Shown piece by piece: positions 18,885-26,938 of a DNA stretch of 64,000 nucleotides. The DNA comes from Streptomyces sp. man185. Its GTDB lineage: Bacteria > Actinomycetota > Actinomycetes > Streptomycetales > Streptomycetaceae. The DNA lies in the NCBI GenBank assembly GCA_002551355.1, contig NTHE01000008.1, positions 87,339-151,338 on the forward strand, in the 5' to 3' direction. The notes below the pieces were generated by a model. That model worked only from the letters and a program-made list of their open reading frames with translations, ran no database searches and had not been told where the DNA came from. Position 1 is the first letter of the stretch. Each line of letters starts with the position of its first letter. Made by a program: the position numbers and the translations under genes.

Positions 18885-19673
18885 ATGGCCGAAGGCCAGT
18901 GGAGCCCGGGCCGCAAGGATACGGACGCGGACGAGTTCAGGCCCGTCCTGGACATCGTCGAACCGGCACGCCAGCGGCGGCTGACCGTACTCCTGCGACT
19001 CCTGCTGCTGATCCCGCACTTCATCGTGCTGTTCGTCCTGCACATCGCGGCGTTCTTCACCGTCATCGTGGGATGGTTCGCAGCCCTGGTCCTGGGGCGG
19101 CTGCCCGACCCCGTCTTCCGGTTCCTGACCGGTGTCCTCGGCTACGACATGCGCGTCTCGGCGAGCGACATGCTGCTCATCGACCGCTACCCGCCGTTCG
19201 CCCTGACCCCGCCGGCCGACTATCCGGTGCAGATCGAGGTGCGGCCCACCCCGCTCAACCGGCTCGCGGTGCTGTTCCGCGTCTTCCTGATGATCCCGGC
19301 GGCGATCGTGCAGAGCCTCGCCGTGTACGGCTGGTGGGCGCTGGCCTTCGTCTGGTGGCTGATCACGCTCTGTCTCGGCCGGATGCCCCGCCCGCTGTTC
19401 GAGGCGACGGCGGCCACCCTGCGCTACCGGATGCGCTTCTCCGCGTACGTCATGATGCTCTCCCCCGCCTATCCCAAGGGCCTGTTCGGCGACGACGACC
19501 TGGCCGTCGCACCGGAGCACTCACGCTCCGCCACCCGCCCGCTGGTCCTGAGCAGCGCCGCGAAGTGGCTCGTGGTGCTGTTCCTGGTGCTCGGCCTCGC
19601 CGGGCACATCACCTCGTCCGTGACCGCCTCGACGACCGACGACACGACCGACACCCGCCTCGTCGGCCGCTAA
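18885..19673 (+). CDS. DUF4389 membrane protein
   Basis: A 262-residue membrane protein built from two DUF4389 units. Each has a hydrophobic hairpin followed by a conserved soluble stretch: LIPHFIVLFVLHIAAFF with RLPDPVFRFLTGVLGYDMRV, then MIPAAIVQSLAVYGWWAL with RMPRPLFEATAATLRYRMR. A third hydrophobic segment lies near the C-terminus (WLVVLFLVLGLAGHI). GAGGAGGAG precedes the ATG at 18885. Function unknown. It ends 4 nt into the 3' end of the convergent WYL regulator gene. Confidence 0.88.
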   Translation: MAEGQWSPGRKDTDADEFRPVLDIVEPARQRRLTVLLRLLLLIPHFIVLFVLHIAAFFTVIVGWFAALVLGRLPDPVFRFLTGVLGYDMRVSASDMLLIDRYPPFALTPPADYPVQIEVRPTPLNRLAVLFRVFLMIPAAIVQSLAVYGWWALAFVWWLITLCLGRMPRPLFEATAATLRYRMRFSAYVMMLSPAYPKGLFGDDDLAVAPEHSRSATRPLVLSSAAKWLVVLFLVLGLAGHITSSVTASTTDDTTDTRLVGR

Positions 19674-20686
19674 GGAGCACCGGACCCCGTGGAGTCACGG
19701 CGCCCCCGGCCCGCCGCGTCGGCGTAACGGCGGGCCAGGAGGGCGAAAGCGTCCCTGAGCTCCTCGGGCCCGACCACCTCGACGTCCACGTCGAACCGGC
19801 CGAGTCCGGCGGCCAGAGCGGGCCACGACCACGCGCCCACGACCACCCGGCAGCGGTCCGGGCCGCACTCCTCGACGATCCCGTTGCGGAGGTGGCCGGC
19901 CACCTCGGAGGCCGGCGCGTCGAGGATCACCTCGCCTCGGCAGGGCCACTCGCCCAGGGCCCCGGAGCCCTGGAACCGGGCGGCGACGAAGGCGGCCACA
20001 TCGCCTCCGGGCACCTCGCGCGGCGTGAACCGGGGGCCCGTGGGCGTGCGCGGGGTGATCCGGTCCGCGCGGAAGGTCCGCCAGTCCTCACGGTCCAGGT
20101 CCCAGGCGACGAGATACCAGCGCCCGCCCCAGGTGACCAGCCGGTGCGGCTCCACCCGCCGCACCGCGGGCGGTGCGGCGGCGGCCGGCGGTGCGTAAGC
20201 GGGGGAGTGGTCGAAACGCAGCGCCTCGTGGGCGCGCACCGCGTCGCTCAGCGCGAGAAGGACGCGCGGGTCGGCCTGCGGCTGCGGTGGGCCCCCTGTG
20301 CGCTCGACGGCGGTCACGTTCAAGGCGTCGACGCGATGGCGCAGCCGGGCGGGCATGACCTGCCGGACGGTGGTGAGCGCGCGGGCCGCGGCCTCCCCGA
20401 TGCCGGCGCCGGTCACGGTGGCGGTCCGCAGGGCGACGGCGAGGGCGACGGCCTGATCGTCGTCGAACAGCAACGGCGGCAACCGGGTGCCCGCGTCCAG
20501 CCGGTACCCGCCGTCGGGCCCCTTGAAGGCCGCGATGGGATAGCCCAGCTCCCGCAGCCGGTCGACGTCACGCCGCACCGTACGCGGGCTGACGTCCAGC
20601 CGCTCCGCGAGCAACCGGCCCGGCCAGTCGCGGCGCGCCTGGAGCAGGGAGAGCAACGTCAGCAGTCGGGCTGAAGTCTTCGGCAT
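19670..20686 (-). CDS. HTH-WYL transcriptional regulator
   Basis: A 338-residue regulator with an N-terminal HTH_11-type winged helix (about 1-60, LLAERLDVSPRTVRRDVDRL) and a WYL ligand-sensing domain (about 130-215, with GGRWYLVAWDLDREDWRTFR), then a WCX-like C-terminal extension. WYL proteins often sense nucleotides or nucleic acids and regulate neighbouring genes. It is divergent from a DinB-family gene 98 nt away, a common actinobacterial pairing, so that gene is the likely target. It overlaps the DUF4389 gene end by 4 nt. Confidence 0.9.
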   Translation of the reverse strand: MPKTSARLLTLLSLLQARRDWPGRLLAERLDVSPRTVRRDVDRLRELGYPIAAFKGPDGGYRLDAGTRLPPLLFDDDQAVALAVALRTATVTGAGIGEAAARALTTVRQVMPARLRHRVDALNVTAVERTGGPPQPQADPRVLLALSDAVRAHEALRFDHSPAYAPPAAAAPPAVRRVEPHRLVTWGGRWYLVAWDLDREDWRTFRADRITPRTPTGPRFTPREVPGGDVAAFVAARFQGSGALGEWPCRGEVILDAPASEVAGHLRNGIVEECGPDRCRVVVGAWSWPALAAGLGRFDVDVEVVGPEELRDAFALLARRYADAAGRGRRDSTGSGAP

Positions 20687-20784
20687 GACACCAGTATGAG
20701 CAGAGTAGAGGCCACAACCTGGCCGCTTCTCCTGAGAAGGTCGATCCGTACCGCACGACGGAACACCGGAAGGACTCGATCACC

Positions 20785-21354
20785 ATGACCACACCCTCCA
20801 CGTCTCCCGACGCCGAGCGCACCGACCTGCTCGCCGCCCTCGCCGCCGCGCGCGCCGCCCTGACCTCCTCGGTGCACGGCCTCGACGACGAGCAGGCCGG
20901 TGAGACCCCGACGGTCAGCGCGCTGTGTCCGGGCGGCCTGGTCAAGCACGTCACGGCCATGGAGGAGGGCTGGCTGACCTTCGTGACCGAGGGTCCCTCG
21001 GCGATGGACTTCTCCCTGCCCGACGGGGTCACCTGGGACGACTTCATGGCCGGCACCGCGCGCGAGTACCCGAAGTGGGCGATCGACCGCGAGAAGGAGT
21101 TCCGGATGCTGCCCGGCGAGACGCTGACCGGCATCCTCCACGCCTACGAGCAGGTCGCCGCCCGCAGCGAGAAGATCATCCTCGCGGTCCCGGACCTCTC
21201 GGCGGCGCACCCTCTTCCCGAGGCGCCCTGGAACGAACCCGGCGGCGAGTGGAGCGTACGGCGGGTGCTGACCCATGTCATCGCCGAGACCGCCCAGCAC
21301 GCCGGGCACGCGGACATCCTGCGCGAGTCGCTCGACGGGCGGCAGGCGACGTGA
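20785..21354 (+). CDS. DinB-family metalloprotein
   Basis: A 189-residue four-helix-bundle protein of the DinB/DUF664 group. The conserved metal-binding histidines are visible as GLVKHVTAMEEGW, and HVIAETAQHAGHADILRE near the C-terminus. Members include bacillithiol/mycothiol-dependent transferases and many proteins of unknown activity. It is divergent from the WYL regulator, which probably controls it. Two other DinB proteins occur in the window (26939-27448 and 48672-49256), and they are not close copies of each other. Confidence 0.88.
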   Translation: MTTPSTSPDAERTDLLAALAAARAALTSSVHGLDDEQAGETPTVSALCPGGLVKHVTAMEEGWLTFVTEGPSAMDFSLPDGVTWDDFMAGTAREYPKWAIDREKEFRMLPGETLTGILHAYEQVAARSEKIILAVPDLSAAHPLPEAPWNEPGGEWSVRRVLTHVIAETAQHAGHADILRESLDGRQAT

Positions 21355-21436
21355 TCAGCGGGGCGCCGTGCGGGAGAGACCGAGGAACCGACGGCGAGCG
21401 ATGGCCGACGGGCAACCGAAAGGCGGAGACGACACG

Positions 21437-22537
21437 GTGACCGTCCTCGACAACCGGGCGCTCAACCGCGCCATGCTGGCGCGCCAGTTGCTGCTGGAGC
21501 GGGCCGCTCCGCCGGTCGTGGACGCCGTGGCCCACCTCTGCGGCCTCCAGGCGCAGGAACCGCAGGAGCCCTTCGTCGGGCTCTGGTCCCGGCTGACCGC
21601 CTTCGATCCGGCGGTCCTCTCGGATCTGCTGACCCGGCGGAGCGTGGTGCGCACCCATCTGATGCGCCGCACGGTCCACCTCGTCACCGCCGACGACGTC
21701 CTCGCCTGGCGCTCCCGCCACGACGCGATGCTGCGCCGGAAGGTGCTCGGGGTCTACCGCGACGAGCTGAAAGGGGTCGACCTCGAGGAACTCGCCGCAG
21801 ACGCGAGGGACCTGATGTCCGACGGGGAACCCCGCACCGCGGCCGAGATCGTGCGGGAGCTCGCGCCCGGCCGGCCGGGTCTCGGGCCCCGGCCCCTGGG
21901 CGAGATGGTGGTCGCCGCCCTCGTCCCGATGGCGCAGGCGCCTCCCCGGGGGCTGTGGCGGACGAAGGGCGGGGTGCGCAATGTCGCGCTCTCCTCCTGG
22001 CTGGGCCGCCCGGTCGACCCACCCGCCCCCGACAGCGCCGACCCGGTCGGCCGGATGCTGGTCCGGCGCTATCTGGCCGCATACGGGCCCGCCGCCACGG
22101 CCGACCTGCGCGCCTGGTCCGGCCTGGCCGGGCTGCCCGGCGCGGTGGCAGCCGTACGCGACGAACTGGTCGCCTTCCGCGACGAGCGGGGGCGGGAGCT
22201 GCTCGACCTGCCCGGCGCGCCGCTACCGGATCCGGGCACCCCCGCCCCGGTGCGGTTCCTGCCGGCCTTCGACAACGCGATCCTCGGCTATCAGGACCGG
22301 AGCCGGATCATCGACGACGCCCACCGGGGCCTCTCGGTGGCCGGAGAGCGTGTCGTCCTGGTCGACGGCCGCGTGGCCGCCATCTGGACCGTCGCCGATG
22401 AGGTGGTCACGGTGGAGCCCCTGCGCACCCTCTCCCGGGCCGATCGGGCCGCCGTGGCCGACCAGGGGAGCGAACTGGCCTCGTTCCTCTCCGACGGCGG
22501 CAGCGACCGGGTACGGGTGGCTGCCTCGCCGCGCTGA
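21437..22537 (+). CDS. winged-helix DNA-binding domain protein (HTH_42/AlkX type)
   Basis: About 366 residues of the HTH_42 family, which includes YcaQ-type interstrand-crosslink DNA glycosylases and related proteins. The N-terminal pattern LNRAMLARQLLLERA, then HLCGLQAQEPQEPFVGLWSR, and the later FLPAFDNAILGYQDRSRI are family hallmarks. GTG 21437 (with GGAG upstream) gives the family's usual opening; ATG 21401 would add 12 residues. YcaQ's catalytic QxQ motif is present as LQAQEPQE in a partial form, so glycosylase activity is possible but unproven. It starts 82 nt after the DinB gene. Confidence 0.82.
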   Translation: MTVLDNRALNRAMLARQLLLERAAPPVVDAVAHLCGLQAQEPQEPFVGLWSRLTAFDPAVLSDLLTRRSVVRTHLMRRTVHLVTADDVLAWRSRHDAMLRRKVLGVYRDELKGVDLEELAADARDLMSDGEPRTAAEIVRELAPGRPGLGPRPLGEMVVAALVPMAQAPPRGLWRTKGGVRNVALSSWLGRPVDPPAPDSADPVGRMLVRRYLAAYGPAATADLRAWSGLAGLPGAVAAVRDELVAFRDERGRELLDLPGAPLPDPGTPAPVRFLPAFDNAILGYQDRSRIIDDAHRGLSVAGERVVLVDGRVAAIWTVADEVVTVEPLRTLSRADRAAVADQGSELASFLSDGGSDRVRVAASPR

Positions 22538-22673
22538 CCGGCCCCGGCCCGGCCGCCGGGAGTGCCTTCGCGTCTGCCCGCCCGTATCGGAACAGGCCCA
22601 TTTTGTGCGGGACTTTGTCCGCGAGATGCCGGGAGGCGGACTGAAAGTACCGGACACGGGTCACACGCAGAAC

Positions 22674-23378
22674 ATGACGTCCAGCGACGGAACCCCAGAG
22701 TCCGCGCCCCACGGCGACGGAAAGCGCACCGCCCGCCCCTCGCGGGGATGGCTGAAAGTCCTCGGCATCGGCGCGGCCGTACTCGTCCTGTTGTTCGCCG
22801 GCAGCCGGCTCAGCCTGCTGCCGGGACTCGGCGACCTCTTCGGCGAGGAGACCCACGACCGGTCGGGCCCCGCCGTGCTCAAGTCGATCCAGGACATGAG
22901 CTCGTACGAGGCGGCCTCGGGCAACTTCCAGGTCGTCGTCGACCTGGAGAAGGACACGAAGTTCGTCCCCGACGCCTTGCGCGGCACCCGCACGCTGTTC
23001 GTGGGGGCGGGGACGGTCGCCGCCTCCGTCGACCTGGGCAAGGTCACCGAGGGCGGCGTCGTGGTCAACGAGGACCGCACCGCAGCCGAACTCCGTTTGC
23101 CCCGAGCCGCGTTGGCCAAGCCGGCCCTCGATCCCGACCGCTCCTACACGGTGTCGAAACAGCGCGGTCTCTTCGATCGGCTGGGCGACTTCTTCTCCGA
23201 CAACCCCGGCAGCGAGCAGGCCGTCAACAAGCTCGCCGTCCAGCACATCGCGGAGGCGGCGAAGGAGAGCGAACTGACCGCCCGGGCGGAGAAGAACACC
23301 GCCGACATGCTGAAGGGTCTGCTCGGCTCCCTCGGCTTCGAGCGCGTCACGGTGCGGTACGGCGACGACCAGGAATGA
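22674..23378 (+). CDS. DUF4230 membrane-anchored protein
   Basis: A 234-residue protein with one N-terminal transmembrane helix (about 26-46, LGIGAAVLVLLFAGSRLSLL) and an extracytoplasmic domain resembling DUF4230 (SYEAASGNFQVVVDLEKD, then ALLKPALDPDRSYTV-like text). Function unknown. ATG 22674 is used; ATG 22626 in the same frame adds 16 residues. Neither has a strong ribosome site. A strong hairpin follows at 23390-23420. Confidence 0.75.
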   Translation: MTSSDGTPESAPHGDGKRTARPSRGWLKVLGIGAAVLVLLFAGSRLSLLPGLGDLFGEETHDRSGPAVLKSIQDMSSYEAASGNFQVVVDLEKDTKFVPDALRGTRTLFVGAGTVAASVDLGKVTEGGVVVNEDRTAAELRLPRAALAKPALDPDRSYTVSKQRGLFDRLGDFFSDNPGSEQAVNKLAVQHIAEAAKESELTARAEKNTADMLKGLLGSLGFERVTVRYGDDQE

Positions 23379-23389
23379 TCGCGTCACCC

Positions 23390-23420
23390 GGGCGGCCGTG
23401 CGGACTCCGCGCGGCCGCCC
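23390..23420 (+). terminator. terminator after DUF4230 gene
   Basis: GGGCGGCCG-T-GCGG and CCGC-G-CGGCCGCCC form a 13-bp stem with loop ACT, 11 nt after the stop codon. Confidence 0.8.
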
Positions 23421-23483
23421 GCGCGGTTCCCGGGGGAGCCGGCCCGTCACCCGCCACCCTTGACGTGCACGCGTCGGTGGGTA

Positions 23484-23495
23484 TGGTCTAGTCCA
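23484..23495 (+). promoter_or_regulatory. DasR-type dre operator upstream of LPMO gene
   Basis: TGGTCTAGTCCA matches the near-palindromic DasR responsive element (TGGTCTAGACCA) at 11 of 12 positions, and flanking bases also fit. DasR is the GntR regulator of N-acetylglucosamine and chitin metabolism. The site lies 157 nt before the LPMO ATG, as expected for a chitinolytic gene. Confidence 0.8.
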
Positions 23496-23497
23496 AG

Positions 23498-23550
23498 TGC
23501 AAGGCCTTTCCGGACACCTGCCATCAGGCTTGTCCGGCAAAGGACTTGCA
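23498..23550 (+). promoter_or_regulatory. 53-nt imperfect hairpin in LPMO leader
   Basis: The segment folds on itself: TGCAAG, CCTTT, CCGGACA and CCTG pair in order with CAGG, TGTCCGG, AAAGG and CTTGCA around a CCAT loop, leaving only small bulges. It begins 2 nt after the dre site and ends about 100 nt before the gene. It may be an mRNA stabiliser, attenuator or extended binding site. Confidence 0.65.
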
Positions 23551-23651
23551 GCCCTTCGCGCCTCTTGGCCCCACACTCGCGAGGCCTCGCCGTCGAAGTC
23601 GGGCCCCCACGGCCCGCCACCGCGCGGTGCGGTCTCATGTGAAGGAGAAGC

Positions 23652-24167
23652 ATGCACGCGAAAAGGAAGACCGCACTCGCCGTCGGCGCCGTGCTCGCCC
23701 CGGTTCTCGCCCTGAGCCTTCCGGCGAGCTCCGCCAGTGCCCACGGCTACATCTCCAATCCGCCCAGCAGGCAGGCGCAGTGTGCCGCCGGAACGGTGAG
23801 CTGCGGCTCGATCACGTACGAACCGCAGAGCGTCGAGGGCCCCAAGGGACTCACCAGCTGCAGCGGCGGCAACAGCGGCTTCGCCGAGCTGGACGACGAC
23901 TCCAAGGGCTGGGCGGTCACGCCGGTGAACCGCTCCCAGCAGTTCGAGTGGAAGCTCACCGCGCGCCACTCGACCAGCACCTGGCAGTACTTCGTGGGCG
24001 GAGAGAAGATCGCCGAATTCGACGACGGCGGCGCGCAGCCCGGCGCGACCGTGACCCACCAGGTCGACTTCGGCAACAAGACGGGTCAGCAGAAGGTCCT
24101 GGCCGTCTGGAACATCGCGGACACCTCGAACGCCTTCTACGCCTGCATCGATGTGAACGTCAGCTAG
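23652..24167 (+). CDS. secreted lytic polysaccharide monooxygenase (AA10)
   Basis: A 171-residue single-domain copper enzyme that oxidatively cleaves crystalline chitin or cellulose. The signal peptide (1-30) ends ASA|H, so mature His1 is residue 31 (HGYISNPPSR). With His106 (TARHSTSTW) it forms the histidine brace, and Phe162 (SNAFYACIDV) is the usual AA10 axial residue. Cysteines 44, 51, 70 and 165 could make two disulfides. There is no carbohydrate-binding module. A DasR-type operator at 23484 and a long leader hairpin suggest induction by chitin breakdown products, so chitin is the probable substrate. SD GAAGGAGAAG precedes the ATG. Confidence 0.94.
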   Translation: MHAKRKTALAVGAVLAPVLALSLPASSASAHGYISNPPSRQAQCAAGTVSCGSITYEPQSVEGPKGLTSCSGGNSGFAELDDDSKGWAVTPVNRSQQFEWKLTARHSTSTWQYFVGGEKIAEFDDGGAQPGATVTHQVDFGNKTGQQKVLAVWNIADTSNAFYACIDVNVS

Positions 24168-24207
24168 CAGCACCATCGGCCGGGGGTGCACGCCCGGCCG
24201 GCCGCCA

Positions 24208-24239
24208 CGCCCCGGTCGCGCATCGTCGCGGCCGGGGCG
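24208..24239 (+). terminator. terminator after LPMO gene
   Basis: CGCCCCGG-T-CGCG and CGCG-G-CCGGGGCG pair around CATCGT, giving a 12-bp stem with one mismatch, 40 nt after the LPMO stop. Confidence 0.8.
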
Positions 24240-24318
24240 CGGTGCAGTTCCCCGGTGGCCCTAAGCGGCACGGCGCGGAGTCTCCGGGTAGCCGAGCGGT
24301 TACCCTAAGTCAGCTGTC

Positions 24319-24333
24319 CTGATGGATCATCAG
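24319..24333. promoter_or_regulatory. palindrome just upstream of TNT-like gene
   Basis: CTGATG-GAT-CATCAG is a perfect 6-bp inverted repeat with a 3-bp centre, 19 nt before the ATG of the TNT-like exported protein. It is a candidate operator or leader hairpin for the toxin/partner pair. Confidence 0.4.
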
Positions 24334-24352
24334 TGCTCGAGGGGACTCCTGA

Positions 24353-25027
24353 ATGAACCGTATGCGTACCGCACTCGCCGCGCTCGGCATCACCGCCGGA
24401 CTGATCACCGCCCCGACGGCGAGCGCCGCACCGGGGCCCGACCGGCCCGCCCCCGCCGCCGAACGCCACGAACCCTGCACCGGGGAGTTCCGCGGCGACG
24501 CGCGCCTCGGCCCCAAGTGGCTGCCGGGCAAGCGGCTCGCCCCGGTCGGCCCGCTCCTGAACGGCTACCGGCGCACCGGCGACCTCACCCCGCAGGACTT
24601 CCTGAAGAAGTACTGGGAAGGGCCCGCGGACACCGGCAGTTGGAAGTACCCGCCCAACGACGGCTTCGCCGAGGTGAACGGCGAAATCGACAAGGAGCCC
24701 GTCAAGCTCCGCACCGGCCAGCGCCTGGACCGCTTCGGCTCGGAGTACGGCGGCTATCTGGCCCCCGCGGGCGACGCCTACGCCGAGCGCGCCCTGCCCC
24801 CGCAGAACCTCAACACCCGTGACGCGGACACCCCGTGCGACTACCGCGTCTACAAGGTCGCCAAGCCGTTCTGGGTCTGGCAGGGCTCCATCGCCCCGTG
24901 GTTCGAGCAGCCCGGCAAGGGACAGCAGATCAAGCTCGACGCCGTCTTCCTGGACCCGGGCGAGGGGCAGCGGCTGAATGTGAAGTGGCTGCTGGACCAC
25001 GCCTACCTGACGACCGCCGGCGCGTAA
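24353..25027 (+). CDS. secreted TNT-domain NAD glycohydrolase-like protein
   Basis: A 224-residue exported protein. A signal peptide (about 1-26, RTALAALGITAGLITAPTASAA) precedes a domain resembling tuberculosis necrotizing toxin (TNT), which hydrolyses NAD(P). Blocks are KKYWEGPADTGSWKYPPNDGF, shown in part as YWEGPADTGSW; then GQRLDRFGSEYGGYLAP, ERALPP, YKVAKPFWV and APWFEQPGKGQQIKLD. By analogy with TNT, candidate active-site residues are R127, Y135, R146 and Q191/Q192. C42 and C162 could form a disulfide. The ATG follows GGGGACTCCTGA. The next gene starts 6 nt after this stop and is a candidate immunity partner. Confidence 0.82.
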   Translation: MNRMRTALAALGITAGLITAPTASAAPGPDRPAPAAERHEPCTGEFRGDARLGPKWLPGKRLAPVGPLLNGYRRTGDLTPQDFLKKYWEGPADTGSWKYPPNDGFAEVNGEIDKEPVKLRTGQRLDRFGSEYGGYLAPAGDAYAERALPPQNLNTRDADTPCDYRVYKVAKPFWVWQGSIAPWFEQPGKGQQIKLDAVFLDPGEGQRLNVKWLLDHAYLTTAGA

Positions 25028-25033
25028 CCCGGC

Positions 25034-25267
25034 ATGGACCGCCGGGCCCTGCACGCCGCACTCGTCGAGGCACGGATCCCCGGCGGTTACTACCGGATCG
25101 AGGGCGTCCACGAGCCCGTTCCCACGCCGCCGGACTTCCTTTTCGTCCGGCGGGCCCCCGACGACGGCTGGGAGACCGGGGCGTTCGAGCGCGGAACGTA
25201 CGAAGTCATCGCCCGCCACCCGGACGAGGCCACCGCCTGCGCCCACCTGCTGAGCCTGCTCGTCTGA
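25034..25267 (+). CDS. small protein coupled to TNT-like toxin, candidate immunity factor
   Basis: A 77-residue cytoplasmic protein (MDRRALHAALVEARIPGGYY). No signal peptide or membrane segment is seen. The C-terminal half has the pattern W-E-T-G-x-F-E-R-G-x-Y, then DEATACAHLLSLL, which resembles small actinobacterial proteins found next to polymorphic or TNT-type toxins. It starts 6 nt after the TNT-like stop and is followed by a terminator hairpin at 25286, so the two make a closed bicistron. An immunity role, binding the NADase before export, is inferred from position and size and is not proven. Confidence 0.65.
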   Translation: MDRRALHAALVEARIPGGYYRIEGVHEPVPTPPDFLFVRRAPDDGWETGAFERGTYEVIARHPDEATACAHLLSLLV

Positions 25268-25285
25268 ACCTTTCCACCCCGGTGC

Positions 25286-25302
25286 TTTGCCGGATCGGCA
25301 AA
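25286..25302 (+). terminator. terminator of TNT/partner bicistron
   Basis: TTTGCCG-GAT-CGGCAAA is a perfect 7-bp stem followed by TTTCCTTG, 19 nt after the small partner gene. Confidence 0.75.
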
Positions 25303-25424
25303 TTTCCTTGTCCGGGGGGCCGGACCGGCCGAATCATCGTGACCGGGCGGCTGGGCTCCTTGGCCCGGCCGCCCGCCGAAGCGTCACGACCGCCCCGCGC
25401 GCACGGGGCGCCCGAGGAGCAGCC

Positions 25425-26462
25425 ATGCCGGAGTCCACCCCCGTACCGCCCCCGCCCGCCTACCGCGCGGCCCGTCCCTCCACCGTCCTGCCCGGCGCGA
25501 CGCACCGGACGATCGACGTCCCCGGCGGCCGGATCCACTGCGTCGAACAGGGCACGGGCCCCCTCGTCCTGCTCGTCCACGGCTTCCCGGAGTCCTGGTA
25601 CTCCTGGCGCCACCAGCTCCCCGCCCTGGCCGCGGCCGGATACCGGGCCGTCGCCATCGACGTGCGCGGCTACGGGCGCTCCTCCACGCCCGCCGCCACC
25701 GACGCCTACCGCATGCTCGCCCACGTCGCCGACAACACCGCCGTCGTGCGCGCACTCGGCGAGGAGACCGCCACGGTCGTCGGGCACGACTGGGGTTCAC
25801 CCATCGCCGCGAACAGTGCCCTGCTCCGGCCGGACGTCTTCACCGCGCTCGCCCTGCTGAGCGTTCCCTACGCGCCCCGCGGCGGCCCCCGGCCCACCGA
25901 CGGTTTCGCCGCGATCGGCGGCGAGGAGGAGTTCTACGTCAGCTACTTCCAGAGCCCCGGCCGCGCCGAGGCGGAGATCGAACCGGACGTACGCGGCTGG
26001 CTCGCCGGCTTCTACGCCGGCCTTTCCGGAGACACCCTCGACCCCGCCGGCCACGGGGCCCTCTTCTTCGTACCGCCGGGCGCGCGCATGGCCGACAAGT
26101 TCCCCACGGACAAGCTGCCCGGCTGGCTCGACGAGCGTGATCTCGACGTCTACAGCGAGGAGTTCGAACGCACCGGCCTGACCGGCGCGCTCAACCGCTA
26201 CCGCAACGTCGACCGGGACTGGGAGGATCTCGCCGTCTGGGACGCCACACCGATCACTCAGCCCTCGATCTTCATCGGCGGCGCCTTGGACGCCTCCACC
26301 ACGTGGATGTCCGACGCCATCGACGCCTACCCGAAGACCCTCCCGGGCCTGTCCGCCGCCCACATCCTCGAAGGCTGCGGCCACTGGATCCAGCAGGAAC
26401 GCCCCGACGAGGTCAACCGGCTGCTGACCGACTGGCTGCACGGACTGCGCGGGCCGCGCTGA
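25425..26462 (+). CDS. epoxide hydrolase-like alpha/beta hydrolase
   Basis: A 345-residue alpha/beta hydrolase with the epoxide hydrolase signature: oxyanion motif HGFPESWYSWR (52-62), aspartate nucleophile D122 in VVGHDWGSPIA, and a C-terminal catalytic histidine in EGCGHWIQQERP. An aspartate (rather than serine) nucleophile points to epoxide hydrolase or haloalkane dehalogenase chemistry; WYSWR and the cap region favour epoxide hydrolase. GAGGAG precedes the ATG at 25425. No partner genes nearby suggest a specific epoxide, so detoxification is the default guess. Confidence 0.88.
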   Translation: MPESTPVPPPPAYRAARPSTVLPGATHRTIDVPGGRIHCVEQGTGPLVLLVHGFPESWYSWRHQLPALAAAGYRAVAIDVRGYGRSSTPAATDAYRMLAHVADNTAVVRALGEETATVVGHDWGSPIAANSALLRPDVFTALALLSVPYAPRGGPRPTDGFAAIGGEEEFYVSYFQSPGRAEAEIEPDVRGWLAGFYAGLSGDTLDPAGHGALFFVPPGARMADKFPTDKLPGWLDERDLDVYSEEFERTGLTGALNRYRNVDRDWEDLAVWDATPITQPSIFIGGALDASTTWMSDAIDAYPKTLPGLSAAHILEGCGHWIQQERPDEVNRLLTDWLHGLRGPR

Positions 26463-26489
26463 GGACGCCCGGTCCGCGAGGCGTCCGCG

Positions 26490-26855
26490 TCAGCAGGTGG
26501 TGCCGGGGGTGGCCGCCGTCGCCCGCAGAAGGTCACGCACGAGCGTGAAGTCGATCGTCCGCGGATCGCGGAAACGCAGGCAGCCCTTGCCCATGTCGTG
26601 CGACGCCAGCCGGTCCGTGAACGCGTCGCGGACATCCGTGCGCATCAGGTAGAACGAGATGTACTGCTTCTGGTCCGCGAAGGCGATCTCGCCCTTCCCC
26701 TCTCGCTCGTAGGAGGGCATGCCGTACGCCATCACCTCGCGGAACCCGGTCAGTTCCTCCCGGCACAGCGCGCGCACCGCCGTGAGCGCCTCCCGACGGG
26801 CCTCCGGGGCCTCGGCGAGATACTCATCGACATTCTGCGCGCCGCTTCGGACCAT
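26490..26855 (-). CDS. DUF1801 (YdhG-like) protein
   Basis: A 121-residue protein of the DUF1801 group: NVDEYLAEAPEARREALTAVR, in shorter form VDEYLAEAPEARRE, then MAYGMPSYER and the IAFADQKQYISFYLM strand. The fold is CyaY/frataxin-like in relatives and the role is unknown. It is minus strand, ends 27 nt from the epoxide hydrolase stop (convergent) and is divergent from a DinB gene 83 nt away. Confidence 0.85.
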   Translation of the reverse strand: MVRSGAQNVDEYLAEAPEARREALTAVRALCREELTGFREVMAYGMPSYEREGKGEIAFADQKQYISFYLMRTDVRDAFTDRLASHDMGKGCLRFRDPRTIDFTLVRDLLRATAATPGTTC

Positions 26856-26938
26856 GAGCCGATCGTACGGCGCATCCGGCCGGCCCGGCGGTGTGTCGCA
26901 CCCCGGGGACCTCGTCCCCGGTGAGCGAAAGTGGGCCG

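Noticed and set aside
24286..24305. tRNA-like D-arm text (TAGCCGAGCGGTTA) before the TNT gene
   Set aside because: Only the D-arm-like stretch is present; no acceptor stem, anticodon arm or T-loop follows. It is a short inverted repeat, GGGTA/TACCC.
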